From positions 21,362-85,361 of the forward strand of contig JABIGL010000042.1 in the NCBI GenBank assembly GCA_018650185.1: a DNA stretch of 64,000 nt. The letters run 5' to 3'. Numbering within the stretch: the first letter of the stretch is position 1; each line of letters begins with the position of its first letter. Positions 1 through 8,778 of this stretch are shown piece by piece. Made by a program: the position numbers and the translations under genes. Source of the DNA: Chloroflexota bacterium (GTDB lineage Bacteria > Chloroflexota > Dehalococcoidia > Lucifugimonadales > Lucifugimonadaceae). The notes beneath the pieces were generated by a model. That model ran no database searches. It saw only the letters and a list, made by a program, of their open reading frames with translations, and was not told where the DNA came from.

Positions 1-119
1 GGGTCGCTTCATGGACCGCTCTCGCGACGGGAGATGAATTTGGGGACTCGGAGTACTTTTTCACCGTGTTAGGTTTCGAAGCACCTTTACTTACGGTCAC
101 TGATCGAGAACCCTCGTAG
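1..119 (+). CDS. C-terminal end of an unidentified protein (partial)
   Basis: A reading frame in phase with position 3 is open from the window edge for 38 codons to a TAG at 117-119. The residues look protein-like (they include FFTVLGFEAPLL near the end) and the frame points the same way as the M81 peptidase gene that starts 68 bp later, so the two could share a transcript. I do not recognise the family from this short tail. It could also be a chance open frame. Confidence 0.45.
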   Translation, partial: VASWTALATGDEFGDSEYFFTVLGFEAPLLTVTDREPS

Positions 120-186
120 CCCATTCAACGTCCAGATCGGTACCAGACGCCCACGCACAAACAACACCAAATCAAAGGGACATATC

Positions 187-1713
187 TTGAGAATCGCCTG
201 CCTTGGAATGATGCACGAGACGAACACGTTCCAGTCGGTACCGACCACCTACGAAGAGTTCGAGAACTTTGAGCTTCTCCGGGGCGAGGAGATCACGGCA
301 CAGCACTCCACCGCGAACTCAACGATGGCGGGATTCTTTGAGGGAGCGGGTCGATTCGAGTTCGATCTGGTCCCACTTGTCCATGCGTTCACGGGCCCAA
401 CGGGCACCGTTACGAAGGACGCCTTCGACCGAATCGTCGGCGAAATGATTGATGGCCTCCGGAATTCAGGCCCGTTTGACGGAATCCTCCTGGGACAGCA
501 CGGCGCTGCGGTGTCCGAGGAGTACCCGGACATGGATGGCGAGATCGCTCGGCGCGTGCGCGATGCTGTCGGCCCGGACACGCCGGTGGTGATGTGCCTC
601 GATCTGCACTCCAACATCACCCGCGTGATGATCGACAACGTGGATGCAACGGTCGTTTACCGCACAAACCCCCACCTGGACCCGAAGCCACGAGCGGTGG
701 AAGCCTCCGAAATCCTGGTTAAGACGATTCGCGGTGAGGCGAAGCCGGTTCAGTGGATTGAGCAGTTGCCGATGGTCATTAACATCTCCAAGCAGCCGAC
801 CGAACTGGAACCGATGAAGTCCGTGATGGACGACGTTCGGACGGTTATCGAGCGGCCCGGAATCCTTTCCGCAAGCTGCGGCCAGGGTTACCCGTATGCG
901 GACGTGATCGAGATGGGCGTGTCGTTCGTCGTGGTTGCGGACGGCGATGTGGACGCGGCGCGTGATGCAGCGGAATGGCTCGCGTCACGCACGTGGGCGA
1001 ACAGAGCCCTCTTTGGCAACGACACGCCGACTCCATCCGAAGCACTGACGGCAGCAATAAACGCGCCCGTCGGGGAGGGCCCGACGGTGGTCATGGATAT
1101 GGGCGACAACGTGGGTGGCGGTGGATCGGCTGACTCTACACATCTCCTACTGGAGGCTCAGAAACAGGGTGCAAGTGAACTACTCATGAGCCTGTTCGAC
1201 CCCGAGGCGGTCCAACGGTGCGTGACGGCGGGACCGGGCGTGGAGATAACGCTGAAGGTCGGCGGCAAGACCGACGACATGCACGGAGACCCGATCGAGG
1301 TCACAGGGCATGTCCGCGCGATTACGGACGGTAAATACGAGGAACCGACCCCTACCCACGGAGGAATAAGGTTTTTCGATTACGGCCCGACCGTGGCGCT
1401 CGACATCTCACCCACGAACGGACTTGGTGAGGGCAACACGCTCTTACTCCACACCAAGCGCGGCGTCGGCAACATGTCGCGACAGCAGATGTACTCGGCC
1501 GGGATCTTCCCAGAGCGTTACCGGGTCGTTATCGCTAAGGGTGTCGTATCGCCACGGGCTGCATACGAGCCAATTGCACGAGAGATCATCCTGGCAGACA
1601 CGCCCGGAGTTGCAAGCGCGGATCTGGATAGTTTCAACTTCACGCAGCGTCGAAAATCACTCTACCCGTTCGAGGAAGACGCCAAATACACGCCCGGAGA
1701 GATCACGCGGTAG
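187..1713 (+). CDS. M81 family metallopeptidase (MlrC/microcystinase C-like)
   Basis: This 508-residue protein matches the M81 family, named after MlrC, the last enzyme of microcystin/nodularin degradation; most members have unknown peptide or amide substrates. Visible family motifs are MHETNTF near residue 9, GQHGAAVSEE near residue 102 and the putative zinc-site stretch CLDLHSNIT near residue 138, followed by the C-terminal half with GDNVGGGGSADST. Length is normal for the family. The TTG start is chosen because AAAGGGA lies 7-8 bases upstream and the protein begins directly with the conserved MRIACLGMMHETN. No signal peptide is seen, so it is probably cytoplasmic. Its 3' end overlaps the convergent lipoprotein gene by 11 bp. 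The substrate cannot be told from sequence. Confidence 0.9.
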   Translation: MRIACLGMMHETNTFQSVPTTYEEFENFELLRGEEITAQHSTANSTMAGFFEGAGRFEFDLVPLVHAFTGPTGTVTKDAFDRIVGEMIDGLRNSGPFDGILLGQHGAAVSEEYPDMDGEIARRVRDAVGPDTPVVMCLDLHSNITRVMIDNVDATVVYRTNPHLDPKPRAVEASEILVKTIRGEAKPVQWIEQLPMVINISKQPTELEPMKSVMDDVRTVIERPGILSASCGQGYPYADVIEMGVSFVVVADGDVDAARDAAEWLASRTWANRALFGNDTPTPSEALTAAINAPVGEGPTVVMDMGDNVGGGGSADSTHLLLEAQKQGASELLMSLFDPEAVQRCVTAGPGVEITLKVGGKTDDMHGDPIEVTGHVRAITDGKYEEPTPTHGGIRFFDYGPTVALDISPTNGLGEGNTLLLHTKRGVGNMSRQQMYSAGIFPERYRVVIAKGVVSPRAAYEPIAREIILADTPGVASADLDSFNFTQRRKSLYPFEEDAKYTPGEITR

Positions 1714-2497
1714 GCGGCTTGAGCCTCAAGTTCGTCTCACCGCCGACAAAGTCGTACTGGTTCTTGAAGTTGAGCTGCAATATGTACTCGCCTGCCGGTT
1801 CGAAATCACCGGTCAGGAGAACCCGCACTTCGTAAGGCGTGAATTCGTCCGCACAAACCGTCGTGGGGTCGACCTCCTCGAGGTTCGTAACGCTGATCCG
1901 AAGGACGTTTCCAAACAACCGGCCACCGGAACGTGTTTGAGCTACTTCGCCCCGGGTCATACAGGACGACTCCAGGCCGGAGTCAGCGACAAATTCGTAT
2001 TGCAACGGCGACTCACTGATGAGTTCGAGCCGGAAGTTGACTAGCGGTGCAAGTACAGACTGGATGCCTTCATCCAGTTTCGCTTCGGTCGTTAGCTCAA
2101 GCTGGACCACTCCGTTGACACTCACGGTGTAGTCGGTCGCAGGAGAAAGCCCGGGCAGTTCTACAGTCCGCTCGTGGGAGCCGTATACGGCGGTGCAAGC
2201 GACACGCCCGTCTTGCGGGATGGTGTTGCGGACATCAACAACAACGACGCTATCTACGACTTTTACGGTCGTGTTCTTGTACTGCGCACAGCCGTTCGGC
2301 AGTCCTGACACAACTCTTAGCTGGTATTCCGGGTTCTGATCTCCGACCGTGATCAACTCGGCCTCGTCGATGGGGGCGAGGACTTCGAGTCGGGGAGCGA
2401 ACTCGGCATCAGGAGGCGAGTCATCGCCACATGCCGCCGCTACGACGACCAACGCCGAAATCATGAGGACAAGCCCCGTCCGCAGTGCGCCATTCAT
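1703..2497 (-). CDS. Putative lipoprotein with an internal domain duplication
   Basis: The 264-residue product has a lipoprotein signal peptide: a hydrophobic segment at residues 8-22 and a lipobox ending in AAAC (Cys23), so it is probably exported and lipid-anchored. The rest is beta-rich and appears to hold two related domains, about residues 35-135 and 140-260. Each has two cysteines in similar places (around NGCAQYK and RVACTAVYG in the first, SSCMTRG and TVCADEFTPY in the second), which could form one disulfide per domain. No catalytic motif is visible. I do not recognise a named family; the folds could be fibronectin- or Ig-like. It stands alone and converges on the peptidase gene. Confidence 0.8.
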   Translation of the reverse strand: MNGALRTGLVLMISALVVVAAACGDDSPPDAEFAPRLEVLAPIDEAELITVGDQNPEYQLRVVSGLPNGCAQYKNTTVKVVDSVVVVDVRNTIPQDGRVACTAVYGSHERTVELPGLSPATDYTVSVNGVVQLELTTEAKLDEGIQSVLAPLVNFRLELISESPLQYEFVADSGLESSCMTRGEVAQTRSGGRLFGNVLRISVTNLEEVDPTTVCADEFTPYEVRVLLTGDFEPAGEYILQLNFKNQYDFVGGETNLRLKPPTA

Positions 2498-2641
2498 ACG
2501 CCCATCACTCCAATGGTCAACTTGAGGGACTGATTATCCGAAACACAGGATGTTGATTGTGAATCATTCTGTCTCCTGAATCCATAACGATGAAACTGAT
2601 CTTTCAGATTCCCACAGGGCATCGGAATCACTCTTGCCCGT

Positions 2642-2671
2642 TTGACGTGACGAGAAGCGGCTACATATACT
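2642..2671 (+). promoter_or_regulatory. Sigma-70-type promoter for the trpS leader
   Basis: TTGACG at 2642-2647 and TATACT at 2666-2671 are separated by 18 bases. Transcription would begin near 2678, just before the T-box stem I, about 355 bases upstream of the trpS start codon. Confidence 0.65.
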
Positions 2672-2679
2672 CATGGGTA

Positions 2680-3010
2680 AGCAGAAATCGTAATGGCTGT
2701 GACAGGGACTAGTACGTAGGGTTACGGGAACGAGCGAGCCGGAGTTGGTGTGAGTCCGGTATCCACGAACCTTGCCGAATGGACCCGGGAGCCGCGGAGC
2801 GAAAGGGATGGCGAACAGCCGCCCGACTAGCTTTTGCCGGAGTGGGCACCGTTATTAGAGCCCAGGGCCTCGTTTCAGGCCTCCGTGACAGGAGGCGGTG
2901 AACGGTGCCTGATTGAGATGCTGAAGCGCTTTGCGTTCCAGTAACTAGGGTGGCACCGCGTGGCTTTTTAAACCTCGCCCCTATCGGGAGCGAGGATTTT
3001 TTTTGCCCGG
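2680..3010 (+). promoter_or_regulatory. T-box leader (tRNA-Trp sensing) upstream of trpS
   Basis: The leader contains the conserved T-box sequence AGGGTGGCACCGCG at 2947-2960 in the antiterminator. A terminator stem follows (CCTCGC at 2973-2978, GCGAGG at 2990-2995) with eight or nine Ts. Upstream lie the stem I landmarks GAGCGAGCC and GGTGTGAG, and a candidate specifier codon TGG (Trp) at 2780-2782 in the context GAATGGAC. The variable T-box base is C, which would pair with a G discriminator base. By family knowledge, uncharged tRNA-Trp stabilises the antiterminator and allows trpS transcription. Confidence 0.93.
2973..3004 (+). terminator. Regulated intrinsic terminator of the trpS T-box
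   Basis: A 6-bp GC-rich stem (CCTCGC/GCGAGG) is followed by an A and a run of Ts. It competes with the T-box antiterminator and lies 31 bases before the trpS start codon. Confidence 0.9.
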
Positions 3011-3034
3011 AATTTTCCGGGTTTGAGGATAAGA

Positions 3035-4066
3035 ATGGCCGAGATCGCCACGAATACCGGAAGAAAACGAATACTGACCGGCATCCGCCCAACGGGTCAG
3101 CTTCACATCGGCCACTACGTGGGCGCGCTGGAGAATTGGGTCCGGCTGCAGCACGAGTACGACGCCTACTTCCTGATCGCCGACTACCAGGCGCTGGGCG
3201 ATCACATCGACGATATCCAGCTGATCCGCGATTCCGTGTTGCAGGTCGGCATCGACTGGCTGTCGGTGGGACTGGACCCGGAAGAGAGCACCTTCGTCAT
3301 CCAGAGCTACGTGCCGGAACACGCCGAGCTCACGATGCTGCTCAGCTTCATTACGCCGCTCGGCATGTTGCAGAGAAATCCAACGCTGAAGGCTGAGACG
3401 GAACAGTTGCGGCCCGAGCAGTTGAACGTTGGCTTTTTCAACTACCCGATGAGCCAGGTGGCGGACATCCTGTTGCCACGAGCCGACCTGGTACCCGTTG
3501 GCGAGGACCAGGCACCGCACATCGAGATGACACGGGAGATCGCCCGCAAGTTCAATCGGTTATTCGCTCCCGTATTCCCTGAGTCCGGCACGCTGATCGG
3601 TCGTATCCCGAGGCTTTCGGGTACCGATGGCCAGCCGAAGATGAGCAAGAGCCGTGGCAACACAATCCAGCTTGGGGACGATGCCGAATCGGTGCGCAAA
3701 AAGGTCATGAGTATGTACACGGACCCAACCCGTTTGCGTGCTACAGACCCCGGTCACGTCGAAGGCAACCCCGTTTTCGAATACCACGACGCCTTCAACC
3801 CGAACACGGCGGAAGTCGATGACTTCAAAGAGCGATATCGCGCAGGGAAGGTCGGGGATGTTGAGGTCAAGAAATCGCTAGTAGAGGCGATGAACACCTT
3901 CCTGGAGCCGATACGAGAGAAACGTGCCTACTACGAGGCGCATATGAATGAGGTCGAAGAGGCATTGATGGAGGGAACACGACGGGCGCGTGTCACGGCC
4001 GCGGAGACGATGAAGGCCGTACGGGATGCTATGAAGATCAGCAGCTACACAAGTAGCTGGGAGTAG
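3035..4066 (+). CDS. trpS: Tryptophan--tRNA ligase
   Basis: This class Ic synthetase of 343 residues charges tRNA-Trp. The HIGH signature is HIGHYVGAL near residue 26, and the KMSKS signature is KMSKSRGN near residue 205; both are intact. Length is normal. The ATG at 3035 is preferred over a TTG four codons earlier because TTGAGGAT gives a GAGG ribosome site six bases before it. Expression is under the T-box leader just upstream. A small hairpin with a T-rich tail follows the stop codon, so the trp biosynthetic operon 180 bp downstream may be transcribed separately. The pairing of trpS with trpEGDCF is a common functional grouping. Confidence 0.96.
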   Translation: MAEIATNTGRKRILTGIRPTGQLHIGHYVGALENWVRLQHEYDAYFLIADYQALGDHIDDIQLIRDSVLQVGIDWLSVGLDPEESTFVIQSYVPEHAELTMLLSFITPLGMLQRNPTLKAETEQLRPEQLNVGFFNYPMSQVADILLPRADLVPVGEDQAPHIEMTREIARKFNRLFAPVFPESGTLIGRIPRLSGTDGQPKMSKSRGNTIQLGDDAESVRKKVMSMYTDPTRLRATDPGHVEGNPVFEYHDAFNPNTAEVDDFKERYRAGKVGDVEVKKSLVEAMNTFLEPIREKRAYYEAHMNEVEEALMEGTRRARVTAAETMKAVRDAMKISSYTSSWE

Positions 4067-4089
4067 CATCGATGATGCTTCGTATTTTT
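4065..4089 (+). terminator. Weak intrinsic terminator after trpS
   Basis: AGCATC at 4065-4070 pairs with GATGCT at 4074-4079 across a 3-base loop, followed by TCGTATTTTT. The stem is short, so termination may be partial. Confidence 0.45.
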
Positions 4090-4246
4090 ATGGCGTCTTA
4101 TTTGCACAACGGATTCTCTAGCGTCGTCCGTTTCGGGACAACAACGAGCGCCACGGGGGATCGGTGGGTCTGGCGAAGCTAACGGGCTTCGTTATTCACT
4201 ATCGCCCCGGACCGATTCGCTATCGCCGGGATTCCCGGAGAACTCC

Positions 4247-5788
4247 ATGTACACCCCAACGCTTGAACAGTTCAAAACGCTCGCAGAAAAGAGCAACACG
4301 ATCCCTGTTTACCGGGAGATCAGTGCAGATCTTGAAACGCCCGTATCGGCATATCTGAAGGTCGCTCGTGGCCCCTACTCGTTCCTGCTGGAATCGGTTG
4401 AAGGCGGCGAAAATCTTGCTCGGCACAGCTTTATAGGTGCCGAACCACTTGAGGTTCTGACGACCGGTCCGGGACAACCGGGCGGTGAGATGGATCCGCT
4501 CGACCTTTTGAAGGCCCGGCTGGCAAAGATCACTTACGCCAAGATTCCCGGCCTGCCGTACTTCTCCGGTGGGGCGGTCGGCTACGTGTCTTACGATGCG
4601 ATCAAGTACTTCGAGCCACGAGTACCTCAGGCACCGGGACGCGGGGTCGATGTGCCTGAGTCGGTTTTCATGCTGGCGGACAGCCTTCTCATCTTTGACC
4701 ACGTTCAGCACAAGATCTCGGTGGTCGGTCATGCCTTCGTTGACGGGGACGTAGAAGCCGCTTACCGCGACGCCACCGAGAAGGTGGAGACGTTGGTGAA
4801 CCGGCTTCAGGGTCCCTTGCCGAGGCATGCCTACCGTCGTATATCAGCGGCGAACACCGGTATGCGTTCGGCCGAAGGTGGCGCGGACTACGGGGGTGTG
4901 GTCGAACCCGGCGAACCGGTACGGTCCAGCAACGAGGATCGAGGCTACGAAGCCGAGTCCAATATGAGTCGCGACAACTACGACCACATGATCGAGGTCG
5001 GCAAGAAAAATATTTTCGATGGCGAGGTTATTCAAGTTGTCCTCTCCCATCGGATGTCACGCCGCACCGATGTCCGGCCCTTTGACCTGTACCGGTCACT
5101 TAGAGCTGTAAACCCGTCTCCGTACATGTTCTACATCAACCTGGATGGCTTCCAGCTTGTCGGCGCGTCGCCGGAGATGCTGGTGCAGGTGATCGATGGC
5201 ACGATGGCGTTGCACCCTATCGCTGGCACGCGGCGGCGGGGCACAACACCGGAAGAAGACCTTGCCCTTGAAGCTGACCTGCGGCAGGACGAGAAGGAGC
5301 GTGCGGAACACGTGATGCTTCTGGACCTGGGCCGAAACGACGTCGGGCGGGTCTGCAAGCCGGGTTCGGTGAAGGTGTCGCAAATGATGGACGTGGAGCG
5401 CTACTCCCACGTTATGCATCTTGTATCACACGTGACCGGTGAACTTCGGGAGGGGATGGACGCTTACGACGCATTCCGGGCGGGATTCCCGGCGGGAACA
5501 GTGTCAGGTGCGCCAAAGGTCCGGGCTATGGAGTTGATTGCGGACCTTGAACCGGACCAGCGCGGTGGTTACGCCGGAGCTGCGGGCTATTTCAGTTACG
5601 ACGGAAATATGGACACCGCTATCTCGCTCCGCACGATGGTGTTCAAAGACGGCGTCGCCCACGTACAGGCCGGTGGCGGCATCGTGGCCGACTCAACGCC
5701 GGAAGGTGAATACCAGGAGACGATCAACAAGATGGCGGCGATGATGCGGGCCATCGATCACGCAGAAGAAAACATGGGCGAGGACTAG
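4247..5788 (+). CDS. trpE: Anthranilate synthase component I
   Basis: The 513-residue chorismate-utilising enzyme makes anthranilate with glutamine-derived ammonia from TrpG. The N-terminal region holds the LLES tryptophan-feedback motif (YSFLLESVEGG, near residue 44). The C-terminal catalytic domain shows HPIAGTRRRG, LGRNDVGRV and AGTVSGAPKVRAMELI, all typical of active TrpE. GGAGAA lies close before the ATG. It heads a plus-strand operon with a cupin gene, trpG, trpD, trpC and trpF. The 180-bp upstream gap shows neither T-box nor clear Trp-rich leader peptide, so end-product control is probably allosteric through LLES. Confidence 0.96.
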   Translation: MYTPTLEQFKTLAEKSNTIPVYREISADLETPVSAYLKVARGPYSFLLESVEGGENLARHSFIGAEPLEVLTTGPGQPGGEMDPLDLLKARLAKITYAKIPGLPYFSGGAVGYVSYDAIKYFEPRVPQAPGRGVDVPESVFMLADSLLIFDHVQHKISVVGHAFVDGDVEAAYRDATEKVETLVNRLQGPLPRHAYRRISAANTGMRSAEGGADYGGVVEPGEPVRSSNEDRGYEAESNMSRDNYDHMIEVGKKNIFDGEVIQVVLSHRMSRRTDVRPFDLYRSLRAVNPSPYMFYINLDGFQLVGASPEMLVQVIDGTMALHPIAGTRRRGTTPEEDLALEADLRQDEKERAEHVMLLDLGRNDVGRVCKPGSVKVSQMMDVERYSHVMHLVSHVTGELREGMDAYDAFRAGFPAGTVSGAPKVRAMELIADLEPDQRGGYAGAAGYFSYDGNMDTAISLRTMVFKDGVAHVQAGGGIVADSTPEGEYQETINKMAAMMRAIDHAEENMGED

Positions 5789-5870
5789 CCGGCCGGCAGC
5801 TATCGACAGAACGTTCACCTGAGACATATCAGTCCGCGAAAACTCTCCGGGCTTACGGGATCAACTTTTT

Positions 5871-6305
5871 ATGGCTAACAGCGACAACAACTCACTCCTG
5901 AACCTGCCCCGGACCAAGTTGTCCGAGCTGCTAGCGCTCCACGAGGAGACGCCGTGGAGTGAGGACGTGATCGTGAACGACCGGAACCGGGTGCGGGTGA
6001 TCTACAACATGCCCGGCGAATCACTCTTCGACCTCATCAACCCGGACAACGATGAGATCTGGATAGTGCTGTTTGGACAGGTCTCCTGGCGAATTGGCGA
6101 CGAGGGAGTGACGAACGCCCGACCCGGCGACATCATTTTCGTGCCAGCCGGTACGAAGTACTCCATCAGGACGACCGGCCGTGATCCGTCCGTAAGGGTC
6201 TCAATCAATGCGCCAGATGCTCCCGAGCCGCCGGAAGTCGGGACTGCGCCAATTAACCCGGATGCGGAACGCATTCCGGGCGACCCAAGGTATCCGGGCG
6301 CTTAA
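5871..6305 (+). CDS. Cupin-domain protein inside the trp operon
   Basis: This 144-residue protein has a single small beta-barrel (cupin_2-like) domain at about residues 40-115, with the motif pair around IWIVLFGQVSWRIGDEG and ARPGDIIFVPAGTKYSIR. The usual histidine-rich metal site is poor: the first motif lacks the HxH pair, so catalysis is doubtful and a binding or regulatory role is possible. The C-terminus is proline-rich. It sits between trpE and trpG on the same strand with gaps of 82 and 24 bp, and so is probably co-transcribed. Its role in tryptophan metabolism, if any, is unknown. No strong ribosome site precedes the ATG. Confidence 0.8.
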   Translation: MANSDNNSLLNLPRTKLSELLALHEETPWSEDVIVNDRNRVRVIYNMPGESLFDLINPDNDEIWIVLFGQVSWRIGDEGVTNARPGDIIFVPAGTKYSIRTTGRDPSVRVSINAPDAPEPPEVGTAPINPDAERIPGDPRYPGA

Positions 6306-6329
6306 GCCCCTGCCCGAAGAGATATTCAA

Positions 6330-6917
6330 ATGCTGCTACTAATCGATAACTACGACAGCTTTACTTACAACCTGTACCAGTATCTGTGCGAACTAGGTGC
6401 TGAGGTCGAGGTCGTCCGTAACGACGCCGCTGATCTCGGTGAACTAATCGCCATGAAACCTGAACGTGTCGTTGTGTCTCCCGGACCTTCCACACCGGAA
6501 AACGCCGGTGTTTCCGTGGAAGCCATTCAACACTTCGGTCAGCACCTGCCCGTTCTCGGCGTATGCCTTGGGCACCAGTGCATCGGTGAGGCATTCGGGG
6601 CCGAAGTGGTGCATGCGGGTGAAATCATGCACGGTAAAACTTCCATGATCTCCAACGACGGCAAGGGCGTCTTCGCCGGATTGCCGGATCCGTTCGAGGC
6701 AGTCCGTTATCACTCCCTAGCCATCAAGCCGGACTCGGTGCCGGACGTGCTCGAGGTGACGGCACATAGCCCGGGCGGAATAATCCAGGGAGTTCGCCAC
6801 CGTGAACTACAGATCGAGGGCGTGCAGTTCCACCCAGAGTCGATCATGACCGGAGAAGGCAAAAAGTTGCTTCAGAACTTCCTGAACGTGAAGTCTGCAG
6901 CGGCGGTCGAGGCCTAG
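6330..6917 (+). CDS. trpG: Anthranilate synthase component II (glutamine amidotransferase)
   Basis: The 195-residue class I glutamine amidotransferase supplies ammonia to TrpE. The oxyanion/nucleophile motif GVCLGHQ puts the catalytic Cys at residue 79. The His-Glu pair is in GVQFHPES near residue 168, and the N-terminus LIDNYDSFTYNL is diagnostic of TrpG/PabA. It is separated from its TrpE partner only by the cupin gene and lies 10 bp before trpD. It could also serve a PabB-type enzyme, but the operon favours tryptophan synthesis. Confidence 0.95.
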   Translation: MLLLIDNYDSFTYNLYQYLCELGAEVEVVRNDAADLGELIAMKPERVVVSPGPSTPENAGVSVEAIQHFGQHLPVLGVCLGHQCIGEAFGAEVVHAGEIMHGKTSMISNDGKGVFAGLPDPFEAVRYHSLAIKPDSVPDVLEVTAHSPGGIIQGVRHRELQIEGVQFHPESIMTGEGKKLLQNFLNVKSAAAVEA

Positions 6918-6927
6918 GGGCGAATTC

Positions 6928-7962
6928 ATGGACATCAAACAAGCGATAACCGAGGTCGTCGAAGGCCGTGACCTTGCCGTAGACGATGCTGCCGACGTGA
7001 TGCGACAGATCATGGGCGGTGAGGCGACCGAAGCGCAGTTCGGGTCTTTTGTGACCGGGCTGCGAATGAAGGGCGAGACTGCCGAAGAGATTGCCGGTAT
7101 GGCGCGGTCCATGCGGGATGTATCGCTGCATGTGAATTTCGATGGCCGAAGCGTCGACACATGCGGTACGGGCGGTGACGGCCAGAAGACCTTCAACATC
7201 TCCACCACGGCGGCATTCGTCGTTGCCGGAGCAGGTGCGGTAGTCGCCAAGCACGGCAACCGTGCGATGTCGTCATCTTCCGGTAGCGCAGACGCACTTG
7301 AAGCTCTCGGGGTCAAGATCGACCTCGGTCCCGACGGCGTTCAGAAGTGCCTGGAACAGGTCGGCATCGGCTTCATGTTTGCACAGGCCTTCCATCCAGC
7401 AATGAAGTACGCAGGTCCGCTCAGGCCGCAGATCGGCATCAGGACCGTATTCAACCTGTTGGGGCCCCTTACGAACCCAGCCGGGGCTCAACACCAGGTG
7501 ATCGGCATGGGCGACCCCTCCGCAGCGGAGAAGGTTGCCCAGGCGCTATCCATTCTTGGAACGACCGGTGCCCTGGTGGTCTACGCGGAAGACGGAATGG
7601 ACGAGATCAGCCCTGAGGGCAGGTCCCACGTGTTCCAGATCACCGACGGACAGGTGTCTGAACGAACAGTGGAAGCGTCGGACTTTGGTCTTCCTGCGCA
7701 AAAGCGTTCCGATCTCACGGCAAATACCGTCGAAGAGAGCATCGGCCTCATCCGTGGCGTGCTTGAGGGCAAGAACTCTTCAAACGTTGAACAGGCTGCG
7801 CGGACGGTGGTGGTGATGAATACCGCTGCCGCACTCGTGGCCGTCGGACAGGCCGACACATTGCAACAGGGCGCGGAACAAGCAGCTGAGTCGATCGAAA
7901 GCGGCAGGGCACTCGCCAAGCTTGAGGCGCTGGCGGCGCTATCACAGGAGCTGGACGGGTAA
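6928..7962 (+). CDS. trpD: Anthranilate phosphoribosyltransferase
   Basis: This 344-residue enzyme transfers phosphoribose from PRPP to anthranilate. The glycine-rich PRPP loop GTGGDG is at residues 80-85, followed by the KHGNRAMSSSSGSAD loop near residue 109 and the NLLGPLTNPA motif. Length is usual. The stop codon shares a base with the trpC start (TAATG), which suggests translational coupling. Confidence 0.96.
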   Translation: MDIKQAITEVVEGRDLAVDDAADVMRQIMGGEATEAQFGSFVTGLRMKGETAEEIAGMARSMRDVSLHVNFDGRSVDTCGTGGDGQKTFNISTTAAFVVAGAGAVVAKHGNRAMSSSSGSADALEALGVKIDLGPDGVQKCLEQVGIGFMFAQAFHPAMKYAGPLRPQIGIRTVFNLLGPLTNPAGAQHQVIGMGDPSAAEKVAQALSILGTTGALVVYAEDGMDEISPEGRSHVFQITDGQVSERTVEASDFGLPAQKRSDLTANTVEESIGLIRGVLEGKNSSNVEQAARTVVVMNTAAALVAVGQADTLQQGAEQAAESIESGRALAKLEALAALSQELDG

Positions 7963-8771
7963 TGATCTCGCACGGCAAATACACCGGCACGGTGCTGGAC
8001 GAGATCATCACCAGCAAACGTGAAGTTCTGCTGGAATCTGAACGCGGTGTTCCGCTTGCCGAAATGCGTCGTGCGGCTGAAGAGTCGGGTGGACGCACTG
8101 ACTACCTTGCCGCGTTATCAAGCCCCGGAATGTCCGTTATCACCGAGATGAAGCGTGCCTCTGCATCTGCCGGGACGCTTGCGCCCGAGCTCGACCCGCA
8201 GGCGATGGCCAAAACCTTCATCGACGGCGGCGCTTCGGCTATCTCGGTCCTCACAGAAGCGAGCCGATTCTCCGGTTCTATTGACGACCTCCGTGCCGTG
8301 AAATCGGTTGCCGGGCCGAGGAATGTGCCAGTAATGGAGAAAGATTTCGTCTTCTCCGATTATCAGGTTTACGAAGCCGCGGCGAACGGTGCGGACGCCG
8401 TTTTGCTCATCATCGCCATACTTGAACCGGAACAGTACGCCGAGCTGTTGTCGCTCTCGCTTGGCCTGGGCCTGGGCGTGTTGGTCGAAGTGTTTACCGA
8501 GGACGAACTTGATATCGCCCTCGTCCAAAACCCACAGATTGTCGGGATCAACAACCGCAATTTGAAGACGCTTACGACCGATATCGCTCTGTTTGAGTCG
8601 CTCGGGCCAAAGGTCCCGAAGGACAAAATCCTCGTAGCCGAGTCCGGTATGAAGGGTGTCGAAGACGTTCGTCGGATGGAAGCGGCCGGGGCGAATGCCG
8701 TCTTGATCGGCGAATCTTTGATGCGGGCCGGTGGCAGTGTGTCTGATTTAGTCACGAGTTTGTCCAGCTAG
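7962..8771 (+). CDS. trpC: Indole-3-glycerol phosphate synthase
   Basis: The 269-residue TIM-barrel enzyme closes the indole ring. Active-site stretches are VITEMKRASASAG near residue 53 (catalytic Lys), EKDFVF near residue 126 and GINNRNL, with the phosphate site near the C-terminal LIGESLMRAG. The ATG overlaps the trpD stop by one base. trpF follows after 7 bp as a separate gene rather than a fusion. Confidence 0.95.
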   Translation: MISHGKYTGTVLDEIITSKREVLLESERGVPLAEMRRAAEESGGRTDYLAALSSPGMSVITEMKRASASAGTLAPELDPQAMAKTFIDGGASAISVLTEASRFSGSIDDLRAVKSVAGPRNVPVMEKDFVFSDYQVYEAAANGADAVLLIIAILEPEQYAELLSLSLGLGLGVLVEVFTEDELDIALVQNPQIVGINNRNLKTLTTDIALFESLGPKVPKDKILVAESGMKGVEDVRRMEAAGANAVLIGESLMRAGGSVSDLVTSLSS

Positions 8772-8778
8772 GTCCGTT

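Noticed and set aside
4067..4246. Attenuator or T-box leader for trpE
   Set aside because: No T-box core, no Trp-rich leader peptide and no alternative terminator pair could be recognised.
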